Source: Saprospiraceae bacterium (GTDB taxonomy: Bacteria > Bacteroidota > Bacteroidia > Chitinophagales > Saprospiraceae). From it: a stretch of DNA of 64,000 nt. The position numbers and the translations under genes are program-made. Under the pieces are notes generated by a model. That model worked only from the letters and a program-made list of their open reading frames with translations, made no database searches and was not told where the DNA came from. The stretch covers positions 1 through 64,000 of the forward strand of contig JANQPA010000094.1 in NCBI GenBank assembly GCA_028285545.1, given 5' to 3'. This document shows, one piece after another, positions 1 through 8,324 of this stretch. Numbering within the stretch: position 1 is the stretch's first letter; each line of letters begins with the position of its first letter.

Positions 1-181
1 TTGCATTAGCCAAATTCCGCCTAATACTTAATACATTCAATATGTCAAAGAACTAATCACTTATGGGTAATCAATACGCTTTCCAAGCTTAGTAATCCTT
101 TGCTTAATCAAAGCCACTTTTTTATATTTAGAGAAGGAAAGTTTTGCGTTTCAAAATCCCCTACCATTCTTATACGAGACC

Positions 182-190
182 GTTATCTAC
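182..190 (+). other. cassette-start-like box (R'-like, GTTATCTAC)
   Basis: The nine bases GTTATCTAC lie two bases before the ATG at 192. Their exact reverse complement, GTAGATAAC, occurs at 1053-1061 at the very end of the same gene. In integron cassettes the first bases of the cassette (after the G of the GTTRRRY core) are complementary to the R'' box of the cassette's own attC. The complementarity is seen directly; reading it as a cassette border is inference, and no clear L''/L' stem was found here. Confidence 0.4.
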
Positions 191-191
191 A

Positions 192-1070
192 ATGAAAAAA
201 AATATAATAATCCTTTTGTTTTTTATTTTGTCGAGTAGTGTTTTTGGACAGAACTTAGACTTTGATATTGTTGTTTTGGATACTTGTGAACACTTCAATC
301 CATCTCCCTTCACCAGTGCTCGTCTTGATTCTAATATAGTAATTGATAGTGATTCAGTCTTTAAAGAAGTATTTCGCTGGTCACAGTTCACGCTTGGTAG
401 TCCAAGATTCAAGGAGGCAATTTGGCTTAAGCGAACTATCCGGGGTAGCTGCCTGACTAAAATTGAGAATGCTGTTATTATTGATTCCACAAAACGCACT
501 GTTACTTGGAATACTATAGTTGAGTCCGCCAACTGTAAATCGAATGACACGCGTCATATTGTAATTCAAGTCCCCACTCCTCCAAGCGATTTTGAAATCT
601 TATTCGATACGATCCTCTCAAAACATGAATTAGAACCAAATAATACAATCAATGACAAGCTAGAAGTATCTTCTTTGCAATGCGACTTCGAAACTCCATT
701 CCGATTTTTAAGTATTTCTGGAATAGTCATTAACAACGATAACCTATTTACTTATTGGAAAAAAAAAGAGGGTATAAATTGCGAAAAACCGGATTTCAGT
801 AAAAAGGTGATGCTGGCAGGTTCTTATGGCGGAGATTGCATGATGCGTTTAATACCTCACCTATCTTTTGATCCGGTAACAAATACTTTAGTTCTAAACG
901 TCTATAACATTTGGGGAGGATGTAGAGCTGGGGGAAATAAATCTTTTGCTATTCTGGTAGGAAAACCCAAACAGTACTTCAACGTTGTTTTTCAAGAAAT
1001 TCAACTTGAAAGTTGGTCTGAATATAAGCAACACATAAACCAAACAAAGAAGGTAGATAACAAAAATTAA
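192..1070 (+). CDS. secreted protein of unknown function
   Basis: I do not recognise the family. The frame is open from 144, but the ATG at 192 begins a clean signal peptide (two lysines, a hydrophobic run, then SSSVFGQ), giving 292 aa. The mature part is rich in beta-type sequence and has spaced cysteines (in the contexts DTCEHF, GSCLT, NCKS, LQCDF, INCEK, GDCMM and GGCRA), suggesting disulfides in an exported protein. It stands alone, starting two bases after an R'-like box and ending over the complementary box, so it may be a single-gene cassette. The sequence gives no clue to function. Confidence 0.7.
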   Translation: MKKNIIILLFFILSSSVFGQNLDFDIVVLDTCEHFNPSPFTSARLDSNIVIDSDSVFKEVFRWSQFTLGSPRFKEAIWLKRTIRGSCLTKIENAVIIDSTKRTVTWNTIVESANCKSNDTRHIVIQVPTPPSDFEILFDTILSKHELEPNNTINDKLEVSSLQCDFETPFRFLSISGIVINNDNLFTYWKKKEGINCEKPDFSKKVMLAGSYGGDCMMRLIPHLSFDPVTNTLVLNVYNIWGGCRAGGNKSFAILVGKPKQYFNVVFQEIQLESWSEYKQHINQTKKVDNKN

Positions 1071-1106
1071 ACACCATCAAAATGGGCGTTTATTAAAACT
1101 TTGTAA

Positions 1107-2216
1107 ATGCATTTTGAGCTTTCACCCATACAGCTGATAACAATATGCTCGGCAATGAATGGCTTTGTGTTTGCTTTTCTGCTCTTTGAGAAGGCTGAAA
1201 ATCGGCAGGCGAATCGCTTTCTCTCCCTGACCATTTTTTCTATGTGTCTAACGTTTACGCCGTTCATTTTGGACATATCTATATGGAATAACTATATGTG
1301 GCTCTCTTGGCTTCCATTTTCATTAGCCTATTGGATTGGACCAGCCTTTTATTTCTATATCAAGACGCTTACTGATGGGTCATTTTCGTTTCGGAAAAAG
1401 GATCTCTGGCATTTTTCCCCAATTATCCTTAATTATATCCATAGTATATATCATAGCTTTAATCACTTTAGTAACCCTTGGCCATTAATACACGATATTG
1501 CTGAACAGTTAGAACCCCTAGCAATACTCTCTGTTATAATCTATCTTATACTTTCTTTCCGACTTGTTAAATCGTACCAGCGTTCACTGCTAAACAATGT
1601 CTCGTATACCGAGCGAATCGATCTTCGTTGGGTGAATCAGTTCATACTAATAACTGTGGGTTCCTTCATCCTAATATTGATCTTTGTCATCTCAGGCATG
1701 TTAATGGGCGGGATCGTAGGCGGGAAATTTGCTCCTTTGCAATGGAACGAACCAAGAGCCTTCATTCTACTTATTTATTCAGGAGTACTCTATTGGTTAA
1801 GTATCAGTGGATTTAAACAAGCCCAAACACTTCGAATCATCAACTTCGAGGAAACAAATGAACAAATTGATAATGAACACTCTGAAGTAATTAAAAGGCT
1901 AAAGGCCGCAATAGAAACCAATAAGGTTTATAGGAATCCAAGGTTTTCTCTATCTGACCTTAGTAAGATCGTCAATATTTCAGAACGAATCATTTCTAAT
2001 GCCATCAATCAGGAACTAGGAAAGAACTTCTTTCAATTAATTAACGAATACCGCGTTGAGGAAATGAAGGAGCGATTGAAAGATCCAAACAATGATCACC
2101 TGAAAATACTCAGTCTGGCCTTTGACGCAGGGTTTAATTCTAAAGCAAGCTTCAATAGAGTATTTAAATCTTATACAGGATTAACACCAAAAGAATATAA
2201 AACTTTAAATAGTTAA
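1107..2216 (+). CDS. membrane-anchored AraC-family transcriptional regulator
   Basis: A 369-aa protein with six or seven hydrophobic segments in the first ~235 residues and a C-terminal AraC/XylS helix-turn-helix domain (about 265-366) that ends in the typical second helix (LSLAFDAGFNSKASFNRVFKS...TGLTPKEYK). This arrangement is common in Bacteroidota: the membrane part probably senses a signal and the DNA-binding part faces the cytoplasm. It lies 115 bp upstream of a hydrolase-like lipoprotein on the same strand, its most likely target (inference). The ATG at 1107 is the only start compatible with the first membrane helix. Confidence 0.88.
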   Translation: MHFELSPIQLITICSAMNGFVFAFLLFEKAENRQANRFLSLTIFSMCLTFTPFILDISIWNNYMWLSWLPFSLAYWIGPAFYFYIKTLTDGSFSFRKKDLWHFSPIILNYIHSIYHSFNHFSNPWPLIHDIAEQLEPLAILSVIIYLILSFRLVKSYQRSLLNNVSYTERIDLRWVNQFILITVGSFILILIFVISGMLMGGIVGGKFAPLQWNEPRAFILLIYSGVLYWLSISGFKQAQTLRIINFEETNEQIDNEHSEVIKRLKAAIETNKVYRNPRFSLSDLSKIVNISERIISNAINQELGKNFFQLINEYRVEEMKERLKDPNNDHLKILSLAFDAGFNSKASFNRVFKSYTGLTPKEYKTLNS

Positions 2217-2331
2217 GATTTTCAGGTTTTGAGACGTCAAAACAGGTTTTGATACCTCTTAGGTTTAGTCTTTTTCTACTTTAGCTAATACACCAATTAG
2301 AATATGAACGATGTGTTATCAGAAAATAAAA

Positions 2332-3930
2332 ATGACTACTATTAAAAAATCTATAGCAATTCTTATACTCCTTATCGTCCTTGGATGTCAAAAACAAGAT
2401 ACAGTTGATAACTTTCCCATCATGGGAAATCTTCCAATGGGAGAATACCCTGTTGGGTATCAAACAATATTCACTTATGACCTCAGCAAAAATGCCATCC
2501 CTTATTCAGACTGGGATGGAAACTTATATCAGGGACATTCATCCGAAAACGGACGGCCATTCCAAATTAATGTATGGTATCCAGCGCAACCAGGTTCTGG
2601 TGATCCTCTGAAATATGCGGATTACGTTGATCTAATGGGTAGGCAAACCAACTTTGGTGAATCAGAAGAGCAAAAAGCCTTCGCCAGGCAAACCTTTATT
2701 GCTCAAACACGAGATTTAAGAAACATTCTAGAAGCAGAAAACAAAGTAGAATTAAGTACAGAACAATTGAATCAACTCCTTAATCTGGATGTTTTTGCTC
2801 GTTTGAATGCTAAAGCCGCAGCAGGAAAGTATCCTGTGGTTGTTTATCCAAATGGAAGCAGTCCGGCTTATCAAAGCATCACCTGTGAGTTTTTAGCAAG
2901 TCATGGTTATGTAACAGTTGCTTTCGCTCCAAAAGGACGATTTTCTTCTGGACTGGAAATCTCTACCATTGGCTTAGAGTTAGCAGTGGACGACCTGGAG
3001 TTTGTACTTGGAAAGATCAGTGAAGCGCCAAATGTGAATATGAGTCAGGTGTCTATACTCGCCAATGCGATTTTTTCCTCAGTGGGAGCGGCTGCAGTAT
3101 CAAGGAATGAGAAAATCAAAGCATTGATTAGTCTGGAAGGGGGCTTTTCAAGTGCATTTGAACAACGGCTTTTAAACGAATCAGTTTTTTATCAGCCAGA
3201 GAATATTCAGGCACCGATTTTGTTCATTTATTCGCCCCATCCAGCCATAGACCCAAAACACACCTTCCACTTGAAATATGCTGATCGCTATTATGCACGC
3301 TTTCCTGAGATATCCGAGTTTGCCATGCTGAATTATGGGATGTTTGATGAATTCATTCCGGATATTATTGGCGCCCATACCGGGAACATTAAAAAAGGTT
3401 ACGAAACCGCTCATGAGCTAGTATTAAGGTTTCTAAATCAAAAGATAAAAAAAGAATCAGGAGCTTTATTTGATGATGCTTTCATTACATCCAGAAAACA
3501 CATCGATACCATGTTTGTCTTACCAGGACTACCCAGTCCTCCAAACATGGCCGTCCTTAAAGATACGTTTTGGAAGGAGGGCTTTGATGCAATTGAGACT
3601 ATTTACCAGCAGCTAAAATCGGAGGGAAATACACAACCTTTTTCTAGGGATTTCTATACGGAGTACAGAGATTGGTTAGCCTGGAAAAAAGATAAAGATT
3701 ATGTAAATCGGTCAAGGCTATATGATCTTGCATATGACAGTTATCCTGAATCTGCCAGAATCAATTATTATGTAGCTTATTTTTCAATGAAAAGAGAAAT
3801 GAATGAGAAGGCAAAGAATTTCTATCGTCAAGCCTTATCACTCGTTGATTCAGATGACGATCTAAGTGCTAGTGAAAAATCCAATCTAAAGACTTATGCT
3901 TCTGAAGACTTAAATAGCTTGACAAAATAA
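2332..3930 (+). CDS. dienelactone-hydrolase-like lipoprotein with degenerate active site and C-terminal TPR-like part
   Basis: The frame is open from 2311, but the ATG at 2332 starts a lipoprotein signal (hydrophobic run then VLGC, Cys19), giving 532 aa. The middle has alpha/beta-hydrolase landmarks (YPVVVYPNGS; FLASHGYVTVAFAP; ISLEG). A homologous protein at 44336-45874 has GNSLG at the nucleophile elbow; here the aligned residues are ANAIF (244-248), so the serine is Ala246 and both glycines are gone. The catalytic histidine in the paralogue's GMRHADFI is also replaced (GMFDEFI). The last ~70 residues look TPR-like. It is probably an inactive, perhaps binding, relative. The frame is intact, so this is not simple decay. 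Confidence 0.75.
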   Translation: MTTIKKSIAILILLIVLGCQKQDTVDNFPIMGNLPMGEYPVGYQTIFTYDLSKNAIPYSDWDGNLYQGHSSENGRPFQINVWYPAQPGSGDPLKYADYVDLMGRQTNFGESEEQKAFARQTFIAQTRDLRNILEAENKVELSTEQLNQLLNLDVFARLNAKAAAGKYPVVVYPNGSSPAYQSITCEFLASHGYVTVAFAPKGRFSSGLEISTIGLELAVDDLEFVLGKISEAPNVNMSQVSILANAIFSSVGAAAVSRNEKIKALISLEGGFSSAFEQRLLNESVFYQPENIQAPILFIYSPHPAIDPKHTFHLKYADRYYARFPEISEFAMLNYGMFDEFIPDIIGAHTGNIKKGYETAHELVLRFLNQKIKKESGALFDDAFITSRKHIDTMFVLPGLPSPPNMAVLKDTFWKEGFDAIETIYQQLKSEGNTQPFSRDFYTEYRDWLAWKKDKDYVNRSRLYDLAYDSYPESARINYYVAYFSMKREMNEKAKNFYRQALSLVDSDDDLSASEKSNLKTYASEDLNSLTK

Positions 3931-3941
3931 AGTTAAATCTG

Positions 3942-4024
3942 GCTACTGGAGGAGGCTATATCTCTATTTATAAGAAGGTAAATAGGAATTGGGATTTGAA
4001 AGTTGGGCATCAAAAAAACGCTTT
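3942..4024 (+). pseudogene. possible gene remnant next to attC-like element
   Basis: The 235-bp gap after the hydrolase-like gene contains a short frame with protein-like composition (GGGYISIYKKVNRNWDLKV) that runs without a start into the attC-like element. It resembles the C-terminus of a small periplasmic protein, but I cannot assign a family. It could be chance. Confidence 0.25.
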
Positions 4025-4025
4025 A

Positions 4026-4140
4026 CAAGAACGTGTATAATTAATTGCTGCAGAATTTCGTCACAGGAAATTTACTTGAATTAATTAACTTGTCACTAAG
4101 TCGGAAAATCAGTTGTGATTTTCCGCAACTAATCATACAC
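4026..4140 (+). repeat. attC-like inverted repeat element
   Basis: Arms at 4033-4048 (GTGTATAATTAATTGC) and 4125-4140 (GCAACTAATCATACAC) are complementary over 16 bases with two mismatches. Inside sits a perfect hairpin (CGGAAAATCA at 4102-4111, loop GTTG, TGATTTTCCG at 4116-4125). The left arm is preceded by AAGAAC and the right arm followed by CCAATCG, where attC sites would carry the R'' and R' core boxes. The right core lacks GTT, so the site may be degenerate. Confidence 0.45.
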
Positions 4141-4165
4141 CAATCGTCCAAAAGTCGAAAACCGA

Positions 4166-5278
4166 ATGAAACTCCCACTTTATCTTATTTTGTTTTTTTT
4201 ACTATTGAATGCTTGTAATTCAAGTAAAAAAAAAGAAAAAAAAGACACTCAGGACAATCACCTCATCTATCAGTTATTTAGCAAAATAGAAAATGGGGCT
4301 TACCCTAAAACTAATTCAATACTCATTTCTCAAAATGACAGCCTTCTTTTTGAAAAATATTTCAATAGATATGGAAAAGATAGTTTACAAGATGTTAGGT
4401 CCACTACTAAGTCAATTACTTCCCTATTGGCAGGAATCGCTATAGATAAAGGAATCTTAAGTATTGACCAATCCATTTTAACCTACCTGTCTCAGTATAA
4501 TAAAGAAAACATTGAAAATTGGGACAATAGAAAATCTTTAATTACAGTAGAAGATTTATTGACCATGAGGACAGGAATTGGTTGTGAGCAATTTTTTGGG
4601 GATATGGGATTTCCCGATTGTGAAGAAAAGATGTTTGACCAAAAAGATTGGGTAAAATATGGGCTTGATCAAAAAATGGCTTTCCCTCCAAAGGAGAAGT
4701 GGCTTTATACGGGTACAGCGCCAATGATAATGGGTGCAGTAATTAGTGAGTCATCTAATACCAATATTGCAGACTTTGCATCTAAGCATTTATTTTTGCC
4801 CTTAAAAATCACAGACAATTATCAGTGGGCAAAAAATAGAATGACCGGAAGATATTTTACTGCCGGCAATCTGAGAATATCGCCAAGAAATATGCTGATA
4901 ATAGGCAATATGGTTATCAATAAAGGAAAGTATGACGAGCAACAGATTATTTCAGAAAAAATGATCCAGGAAATTTTGGATGAAAAGGTAGAACTTCCAC
5001 AAAACTATTCTTTTTTTAATACTGCTGGAAACTCTTGGGAAGGACAAAAGGCCGCTTCCTATGGCTATTACTGGTACTCCGAAAAGGCGAAAATAAATGA
5101 CCGAGAAATTATCTTAAAATTCACTTTTGGAAATGGAGGAAACTACATTGTACTTGTTCCTGAGTTAAATAATTTGGTGATTGTTTTTACTGGAAGTAAT
5201 TATGGCAAACCTATCTTGAACAAACAACCTTTCGACATGATGTACAAGTATGTCTTACCGTACTTTCTGAAAGGATAA
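4166..5278 (+). CDS. serine hydrolase lipoprotein (beta-lactamase class C / penicillin-binding-like family)
   Basis: A 370-aa protein with a lipobox (LLNAC, Cys17) and a lysine-rich linker. It has the SxxK nucleophile motif STTK (Ser79, Lys82) followed by the usual hydrophobic helix, a LLTMRTGI segment, and Tyr181 in YTG at the place of the family's YxN motif. The C-terminal FGNGGNYIVLVPE and IVFTGSNYG segments match esterase-like members (6-aminohexanoate-hydrolase type) better than true AmpC enzymes. It is probably a periplasmic, membrane-anchored esterase or peptidase; the substrate is unknown. It lies directly after the attC-like element and has no operon partner. Confidence 0.85.
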   Translation: MKLPLYLILFFLLLNACNSSKKKEKKDTQDNHLIYQLFSKIENGAYPKTNSILISQNDSLLFEKYFNRYGKDSLQDVRSTTKSITSLLAGIAIDKGILSIDQSILTYLSQYNKENIENWDNRKSLITVEDLLTMRTGIGCEQFFGDMGFPDCEEKMFDQKDWVKYGLDQKMAFPPKEKWLYTGTAPMIMGAVISESSNTNIADFASKHLFLPLKITDNYQWAKNRMTGRYFTAGNLRISPRNMLIIGNMVINKGKYDEQQIISEKMIQEILDEKVELPQNYSFFNTAGNSWEGQKAASYGYYWYSEKAKINDREIILKFTFGNGGNYIVLVPELNNLVIVFTGSNYGKPILNKQPFDMMYKYVLPYFLKG

Positions 5279-5363
5279 AAATTGGTGACAATATGGCTAG
5301 ACGGATTTTTTTTCTGTATAGTAAATTATTAATGGGTAATGGTAAGATAAAAACAGAAGCGAT

Positions 5364-6152
5364 TTGAAAAAATATTTACAACAATCGATTATTGATGGAA
5401 AAATTGAACTAAGCCTTCAAGAGCTTAACGACTTTTTTCAGCATCAAGAGCAAGATAAAGATCTTCTTCATTTAGTAATATTAACTAATAGTAGATATCA
5501 GGATCTACTGAAAGATAAACATAAGGGAATTATAAGGGAGGATGATTTTGAAATGAGACTACAAAAGATTAAAGACACATGTTTGCATTTAATAAATAAA
5601 ATCCCTGATGATAGACCTCCACCAAAGTCCGGTAATAAAATCAATGACGAATTAATCACTGTCTTAACTGAAATTACTGCTGCGTATAATTCTGCATTAA
5701 CAGTAAGACGAGAAACAATTCAATTAGGACTGAAATATGACAAAGATGAAAAAGGTATTGAAAAACGAGACGATAAGAATCGAAAAATAAGACTTGTGAA
5801 GAAGGAAGAATATATTAAACAAATGAAGAGTCTCAACAATGTTATTCTAGAACTAGAATCAATCCTTTTAAAAATAAACATAAATAAAATCAGAGTTGAT
5901 GATGAGACTTTTATGAAAAATGTTGCCGATTCTATAAAAGTTATAATAGAATATTTGAAAAAAATCTACTATGAATCTCAACAGAAAATGCGCCAATTTG
6001 ATGAAACAAGTAAAGCAATGATGCTTTCAAAATTAATGATGCTTGAGGATTTTATATGGGGTCAAGAAAATAAAATTACAGGGTTTAGCAAACAATTTAA
6101 ATATCAATATAATTTCATAGTTGCCTTATTCAAAGAGGTTATGGACAAATGA
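5364..6152 (+). CDS. effector-associated domain 11 (EAD11)-like protein
   Basis: A 262-aa soluble protein. The TTG at 5364 is taken as start because an in-frame stop lies 21 bases upstream and the domain begins at residue 4. Residues ~3-75 (SIIDGKIELSLQELNDFF, then LTNSRYQDLLKDKHKGI...EDDFEMRLQKI) match the pattern I know for EAD11, a small helical adaptor domain found in bacterial conflict systems with NACHT, caspase or trypsin-like partners. The rest is charged and helical with no family I recognise (coiled-coil-like at 165-185 and 195-225). No effector gene is adjacent; the gene sits among mobile-looking units. Domain assignment is from pattern memory. Confidence 0.6.
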   Translation: MKKYLQQSIIDGKIELSLQELNDFFQHQEQDKDLLHLVILTNSRYQDLLKDKHKGIIREDDFEMRLQKIKDTCLHLINKIPDDRPPPKSGNKINDELITVLTEITAAYNSALTVRRETIQLGLKYDKDEKGIEKRDDKNRKIRLVKKEEYIKQMKSLNNVILELESILLKININKIRVDDETFMKNVADSIKVIIEYLKKIYYESQQKMRQFDETSKAMMLSKLMMLEDFIWGQENKITGFSKQFKYQYNFIVALFKEVMDK

Positions 6153-6190
6153 TTAATATCTATTATTTTTTATTTAGATGAGCTTAGTAA

Positions 6191-6370
6191 TTGTTTAAAA
6201 AGAAAATTGCATTTAGACATCCTGATCTTATTGGCAATGTACTTTCCCAGTCTGATTCATACTGGATTCAAGGAACCGAAAATGAAAATCATTGGATATA
6301 CCTTGAAGTTGGTCGAATTAGAATGAATAAAAAATTCATAACAAGAGCCAATCGCCCTTGCCTCCGCTAA
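6191..6370 (+). pseudogene. small ORF or 3' gene remnant ending in an attC-like element
   Basis: An in-frame stop at 6188 is followed by a 59-codon frame (TTG at 6191) with good protein character (AFRHPDLIGNVLSQSDSYWI ... HWIYLEVGRIRMNKKFIT) that runs on into the attC-like element, giving a final tail RANRPCLR. It looks like the C-terminal half of a small cytoplasmic protein whose 5' part has been lost. Family unknown. Confidence 0.4.
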
Positions 6371-6404
6371 GGTTGCGGCACATCACCTAGCCAGCCGTTA
6401 CATG
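6337..6404 (+). repeat. weak attC-like element
   Basis: CATAAC at 6337-6342 and GTTACATG at 6397-6404 form imperfect outer complementary boxes. Between them TGCCTCCGC (6359-6367) and GCGGCA (6375-6380) form a GC-rich stem with a seven-base loop. The layout (TAAC ... stem-loop ... GTTA) and GC-rich interior resemble attC sites of integron cassettes. Pairing is weaker than at 8325-8401, so this is tentative. Confidence 0.35.
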
Positions 6405-6439
6405 ACATAAAGAGTAAATTTGGAACGCCTGAAATTTGT

Positions 6440-7228
6440 CTACACCTTGGTCTGGCTTTCGCTCATTGACCAGAGTCTAGCGGCAAGCTCTTTGTCACGG
6501 GTAGAGGGTTCCGAGAGTCTTCCGTTTGGTGAGAAGTATCCGCCACTACTATCCCGATTCTGAGGACCCAATACGACAGCCAACCACTTTCCCACCATTT
6601 CCTCTGCGTGTTTAGCCCCAGGAGGATTGAATCCTGTCTTGGCGAGAAGATCCGTTAGCACAGCACCTGGGTCTACAGCATATGTTAATAAGGACGAGCC
6701 TTGAGTACGCCGGGCTAACTCCTGAGTAAATAGTACGTTGGCCAGCTTCGATTGGCAATAAGCGGCCATCCCATTGAAATTATCTCTCAGGTTAATGTCT
6801 TCAAAATGTATTCTTCCTGCCCGATGCCCACTTGAGGAAATATTAATAATCCGAGCGTCAGGGCGTTCGAGTAGAGCCGGAAGTAAAAGTTGCGTGAGTA
6901 GAAATGGAGCCAGGTGGTTGATCTGCCAGGTGAGTTCAAACCCATCTTCCGTTTCCTGAGCTTTATTCATCCAGACACCTGCGTTGTTCACCAAGATATC
7001 AATACGCTGATTAGCCAGTCGGTCTGCCATAGCTCGAACCTGGGTCAAAGACGAAAAATCGGCTAACTCTGCCCGAGCGATTCCCCCCTGAGCTTGAATG
7101 TCCTTCACCATAAGCGCACATTTCGCCTCGCTTCGTCCATGTATGATTACCTCATGTCCGACCCTGGCGAGTGCTTTCGCCGAGGCGGCTCCTATTCCAG
7201 CGGTTGCTCCTGTGATTAATACCTCCAT
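6440..7228 (-). CDS. short-chain dehydrogenase/reductase (SDR), retinol-dehydrogenase/WW-oxidoreductase-like
   Basis: A 262-aa classical SDR: cofactor motif TGATAGIG (residues 6-13), NNAG motif (INVLVNNAG type, ~82-89), SSSGH with the catalytic serine, and YCQSKLA with Tyr and Lys. It would reduce or oxidise a small carbonyl compound with NAD(P); the substrate cannot be told. Its base composition is clearly GC-richer (roughly half G+C by eye) than the AT-rich neighbours, and it lies on the opposite strand between two attC-like elements, suggesting recent acquisition. No neighbour shares an evident pathway. Confidence 0.9.
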   Translation of the reverse strand: MEVLITGATAGIGAASAKALARVGHEVIIHGRSEAKCALMVKDIQAQGGIARAELADFSSLTQVRAMADRLANQRIDILVNNAGVWMNKAQETEDGFELTWQINHLAPFLLTQLLLPALLERPDARIINISSSGHRAGRIHFEDINLRDNFNGMAAYCQSKLANVLFTQELARRTQGSSLLTYAVDPGAVLTDLLAKTGFNPPGAKHAEEMVGKWLAVVLGPQNRDSSGGYFSPNGRLSEPSTRDKELAARLWSMSESQTKV

Positions 7229-7653
7229 CGCTATTCTTAGTTCAGAAATTATTTGTTTTTGAAGCTAACAAAATAAAAATTAAATAACTCTAGGTAGCAA
7301 TTTTTAGGAGATATAAAATCCAATAGGATAATATCAGTTAAATTTTGGTCGTATAACACAGTTTATCAAATCATAGCTCGTACCTCACTACGCTTCATAT
7401 ACCGGGCCTCGGGAGTAATTAAAGCGTAGCAAAATGTAAACAAATGGAATCTCAACCTGAATTTTTAGTTGGCCATGTGGAATTCTCCATAGGTTGATGA
7501 AAACGAGAAGCTTGATTTAAGGATAGAGGATGCTTAAATTTATAGTTGGCTATGCGGAAATTTTTTCTGGATAGGAAGATATTGGGCGTCTGCATAAACG
7601 AATCGTATCAAAATCGAATAATTTCGTATCAAATCGTATCATTGCTTGACTAA
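7229..7653. other. gene-free decayed stretch
   Basis: 425 bp without a supportable gene. It holds a short inverted repeat (CTACGCTT at 7388-7395 with AAGCGTAG at 7422-7429), two similar words (AGTTGGCCATGTGGAA near 7466 and AGTTGGCTATGCGGAA near 7544), and repeated CGTATCAAA words near 7605-7640, just before the Fic remnant. It is probably scar DNA left by rearrangement. Confidence 0.5.
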
Positions 7654-8319
7654 AAAGATGAGTGGCATAAAGGAGACTATAAACAACATACGAATGCAGT
7701 AGAAGCAAGTTTTCCAGATGGAAGCCGTCAAATAATATTTCAGACAACAGCCCCTGGATATCCGACAGATGACGCAATGAGGTCATTGATGAAGTGGTAT
7801 AGAGAAGAAAAAAAAGTTCATCCATTAATTAAAGTTGCGGCATTAGTGTATGACTTTCTAAGTATTCACCCGTTCCAAGATGGGAATGGGAGATTAAGTA
7901 GGTTATTAACCACGTTAAGTTTATTAAGACAAGGATATAGTTGGGTTCAATATGTAAGTTTTGAACATGAGATAGAGAATAGTAAGAAGTCTTATTATCA
8001 AAAGTTGCGACATTGTCAGGCGCAAAGACCAAATGAAGATATAACAGAGTGGGTGAATTACTTTTTAAAATCCTTATTGAATATCCAAACAAAGCTATCA
8101 GCTAAATTAACAGAGGTAGATTTAGAAAGTAAAATGGCTCCACGGGAAAAATCGATTTATATCTATATAGAAGAGAATCCTGGATGTAAATCAGGAGAGA
8201 TAGCAAAACAATTGGGAATACCAAACCCAACAGTTAAAAGGATATTATCGGATTTAGTAAAGAGAAATGTAATAGAGAAGTTTGGGAAAGGAGCAGGAGT
8301 AAATTATACAGTAAAATAA
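7654..8319 (+). pseudogene. Fic family protein, 5'-truncated remnant
   Basis: The frame is open from just after a TAA at 7651 and reads DEWHKGDYKQHTNAVEASFP, which normally lies in the middle of Fic proteins of about 370 aa, so roughly the first 150-200 residues are missing. It keeps the complete Fic motif HPFQDGNGRLSR (AMP transfer from ATP to a target hydroxyl) and a C-terminal winged-helix part (SGEIAKQLGIPNPTVKRILSDLVKRN). A protein could start at the ATG at 7777 (180 aa), still with the catalytic motif but without the N-terminal helices. An attC-like element follows six bases after the stop. Confidence 0.8.
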
Positions 8320-8324
8320 ATAAA

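Noticed and set aside
170..550. 126-aa minus-strand open frame
   Set aside because: Antisense to the secreted protein at 192-1070, which has a real signal peptide; no support for the minus frame.
7550..7825. 91-aa open frame on the minus strand
   Set aside because: It is antisense to the Fic remnant, whose plus-strand reading is clearly homologous to Fic proteins; the minus-strand protein is low-complexity and has no features.
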